From positions 186,001 through 250,000 of the forward strand of contig CALNXQ010000005.1 of NCBI GenBank assembly GCA_942490535.1: a stretch of DNA of 64,000 nucleotides. The letters are read 5' to 3'. The notes beneath the pieces are model-generated. The model had not been told where the DNA came from, searched no databases, and saw only the letters and a list, made by a program, of their open reading frames with translations. Positions 62,682-64,000 of this stretch are shown here, one piece after another. The stretch's first letter is position 1. Each line of letters begins with the position of its first letter. Made by a program: the position numbers and the translations under genes. The DNA comes from JAEINY01 sp942490535 (GTDB lineage: Bacteria; Bacteroidota; Bacteroidia; Bacteroidales; Marinilabiliaceae).

Positions 62682-64000
62682 TTACATATTTCGCCGGTAT
62701 TGGCCGCCTACTTCATACAAGGCCTGCGTAATCTGACCCAATGAACAGACTTTCACCGCTTCCATTAAATGAGTGAATAAATTGTCGCCCACCATGGCAG
62801 CCGCTTTCAGCTCGGCCAAAACACCACTGGCTTCTGATTGATGCAGGTGATGAAATGCCTGCAGGTGGCTCAGCTGATTCTGTTTCTCTTCCGGCGTGCT
62901 CCGAATCACCTCCTGTGGAATAATGGTGGGTGAACCAGCTTTGGACAGAAAGGTATTTACCCCCATGATGGGCAGCTCACCTTTATTTTTCAGATGTTCA
63001 TAATGTAAGGATTCATCCTGTATTTTACTGCGCTGATAGTTGGTTTCCATGGCGCCCAACACTCCGCCCCGCTCGTTCAGCCGGTCAAATTCTACCATCA
63101 CGGCTTCTTCCACCAAATCCGTTAACTCTTCAATGATAAAAGCTCCTTGCAAAGGATTCTGATTCTTCGCCAAGCCCAATTCATGGTTGATGATCATCTG
63201 AATGGCCAGGGCCCGACGCACCGATTCCTCCGTGGGGGTTGTGATGGCTTCATCGTAGGCATTGGTGTGTAAAGAATTACAATTGTCGTAAATGGCATAC
63301 AAGGCCTGCAACGTGGTGCGAATATCGTTGAACTCAATCTCCTGGGCATGCAACGATCGTCCTGAGGTTTGAATGTGGTACTTCAATTTTTGAGACCGTT
63401 CATTGGCACCATATTTATACTTCATCGTTTTGGCCCAGATGAGCCGGGCCACCCGTCCAATGACTGAAAACTCCGGATCAATGCCATTGGAAAAGAAAAA
63501 CGACAAGTTGGGTGCAAAATCATCAATGTGCATGCCCCGCGACAAATAATATTCCACATACGTAAACCCATTGGCCAGGGTAAAGGCCAGCTGCGTCACC
63601 GGATTGGCACCCGCTTCGGCAATGTGGTAGCCCGACACTGACACCGAATAAAAATTACGGATGTACTGATCAATGAAATAAGCCTGTACATCGCCCATAA
63701 GCTTCAGCGAAAAATCACTGGAAAAGATACAGGTATTCTGTGCCTGATCTTCCTTCAGGATATCCGCTTGCACCGTCCCGCGCACGGTTGACAGGGTATC
63801 CTTTTTGATCTGTTCATACACCGCTTTAGGTAACACCTCATCGCCGGAGATCCCCAACAACAAGAGCCCCAATCCATCATTACCTGCCGGCAATTCGCCA
63901 ATATAAGCCGGTAAATTCATGTTGGCCGATGCATATTTCTGCTGCATTCGGACTTTCACATCCTCCTCCAACCCATTTCGCCGGATGTATTTCTCACATT
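62682..64000 (-). CDS. icmF: Methylmalonyl-CoA mutase family protein, IcmF-type, C-terminal part
   Basis: The frame is open to the window edge (439 residues visible), so the N-terminus lies beyond 64000. The visible part is the C-terminal half of the B12-dependent acyl-CoA mutase barrel: AGANPVTQLAFTLANGFTYVEYYLSRGM, IWAKTMKYKYGANERSQKLKYHIQTSGRSLHAQ, NSLHTNAYDEAITTPTEESVRRALAIQ. The end LGQITQALYEVGGQYRRNM is typical of IcmF, in which mutase and G-protein chaperone are fused in one chain. It isomerises isobutyryl-CoA and butyryl-CoA. The upstream B12 and GTPase domains are not seen, so IcmF over plain mutase rests on the C-terminus. Confidence 0.85.
   Translation of the reverse strand, partial: CEKYIRRNGLEEDVKVRMQQKYASANMNLPAYIGELPAGNDGLGLLLLGISGDEVLPKAVYEQIKKDTLSTVRGTVQADILKEDQAQNTCIFSSDFSLKLMGDVQAYFIDQYIRNFYSVSVSGYHIAEAGANPVTQLAFTLANGFTYVEYYLSRGMHIDDFAPNLSFFFSNGIDPEFSVIGRVARLIWAKTMKYKYGANERSQKLKYHIQTSGRSLHAQEIEFNDIRTTLQALYAIYDNCNSLHTNAYDEAITTPTEESVRRALAIQMIINHELGLAKNQNPLQGAFIIEELTDLVEEAVMVEFDRLNERGGVLGAMETNYQRSKIQDESLHYEHLKNKGELPIMGVNTFLSKAGSPTIIPQEVIRSTPEEKQNQLSHLQAFHHLHQSEASGVLAELKAAAMVGDNLFTHLMEAVKVCSLGQITQALYEVGGQYRRNM

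Noticed and set aside
62457..62744. Open frames on both strands in the 21-bp array
   Set aside because: In-phase repeats are open on both strands by construction. No start context or homologue supports a gene, although the minus-strand heptads are mentioned as an alternative.
1..64000. tRNA, rRNA, prophage or complete insertion sequence
   Set aside because: I looked for cloverleaf ends, rRNA-like conserved runs, integrases and transposases and saw none.

Overview
The window looks like chromosomal DNA of a Bacteroidota bacterium, probably of the Bacteroidia/Marinilabiliales type. Supporting signs are TAnnTTTG-type promoters without clear Shine-Dalgarno sites, a TonB receptor with a carboxypeptidase-regulatory N-terminus, a type IX secretion (type B) sorting domain, DUF4290 beside murA, DUF5723 and DUF4876 families, a GTPase-degenerate EF-G paralogue and a fused isobutyryl-CoA mutase. 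I saw no rRNA, tRNA, CRISPR, prophage or complete insertion sequence. The genus is inference.

Layout. 0-5.4 kb: an AlkP-superfamily phosphatase (cut by the window edge), a PII-like DUF190 protein, an EF-G2-type translation factor and an orphan lipoprotein. 5.7-16.2 kb is a nitrogen-assimilation block: gltB-gltD (GOGAT) on the minus strand, diverging across a 650-bp regulatory region from a TorF-like porin, a P-II protein and the Amt ammonium channel, followed by aspartate kinase. 16.2-18.8 kb holds a NagX-like membrane acyltransferase set among repeats: a 42-bp quasi-periodic tract and a REP-like array of hairpins.

18.8-25.9 kb (minus strand) is a membrane-stress/polyamine operon: DUF2170-like, PspA, DUF4178, a Ser-rich anchored protein, DUF350, a membrane-bound spermidine synthase, AdoMet decarboxylase and a two-TM K+ channel. 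A frameshifted four-helix-bundle gene sits inside it. The order resembles E. coli yjfIJKLMC, but polyamine biosynthesis genes stand where the ATP-grasp ligase would be. 26.1-35.8 kb (minus) is a second long operon: TonB receptor, DUF4876 lipoprotein, DUF6850-like barrel, ABC ATPase and permease, DUF4857 protein, OB-fold lipoprotein and PepSY-TM protein. It looks like a complete envelope-spanning uptake system of unknown substrate.

36-41 kb: two uncharacterised proteins in a coupled pair, a PHP phosphoesterase, a small NTF2-like lipoprotein and an FAD oxidoreductase. 41.2-49.4 kb is a glycan-catabolic cluster: GH10-like lipoprotein, GH20 hexosaminidase, LacI regulator and GH38 alpha-mannosidase, with a LacI-type operator at the lacI start and a near-identical copy inside the mannosidase gene. 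49.4-62.3 kb: DUF5723 barrel with a partner lipoprotein, dnaJ-grpE, two thioredoxin-like proteins (one without its cysteines), murA (catalytic Cys replaced by Asp), DUF4290, a UvrD/PcrA helicase and a T9SS-exported PKD protein. The right edge carries the C-terminal half of an IcmF-type mutase.

The most unusual signals are three intergenic arrays with a 21-bp or 42-bp period (16.6, 36.0 and 62.5 kb). Each has its own core sequence, and one keeps exact 21-bp phasing over eight units despite divergent sequence.
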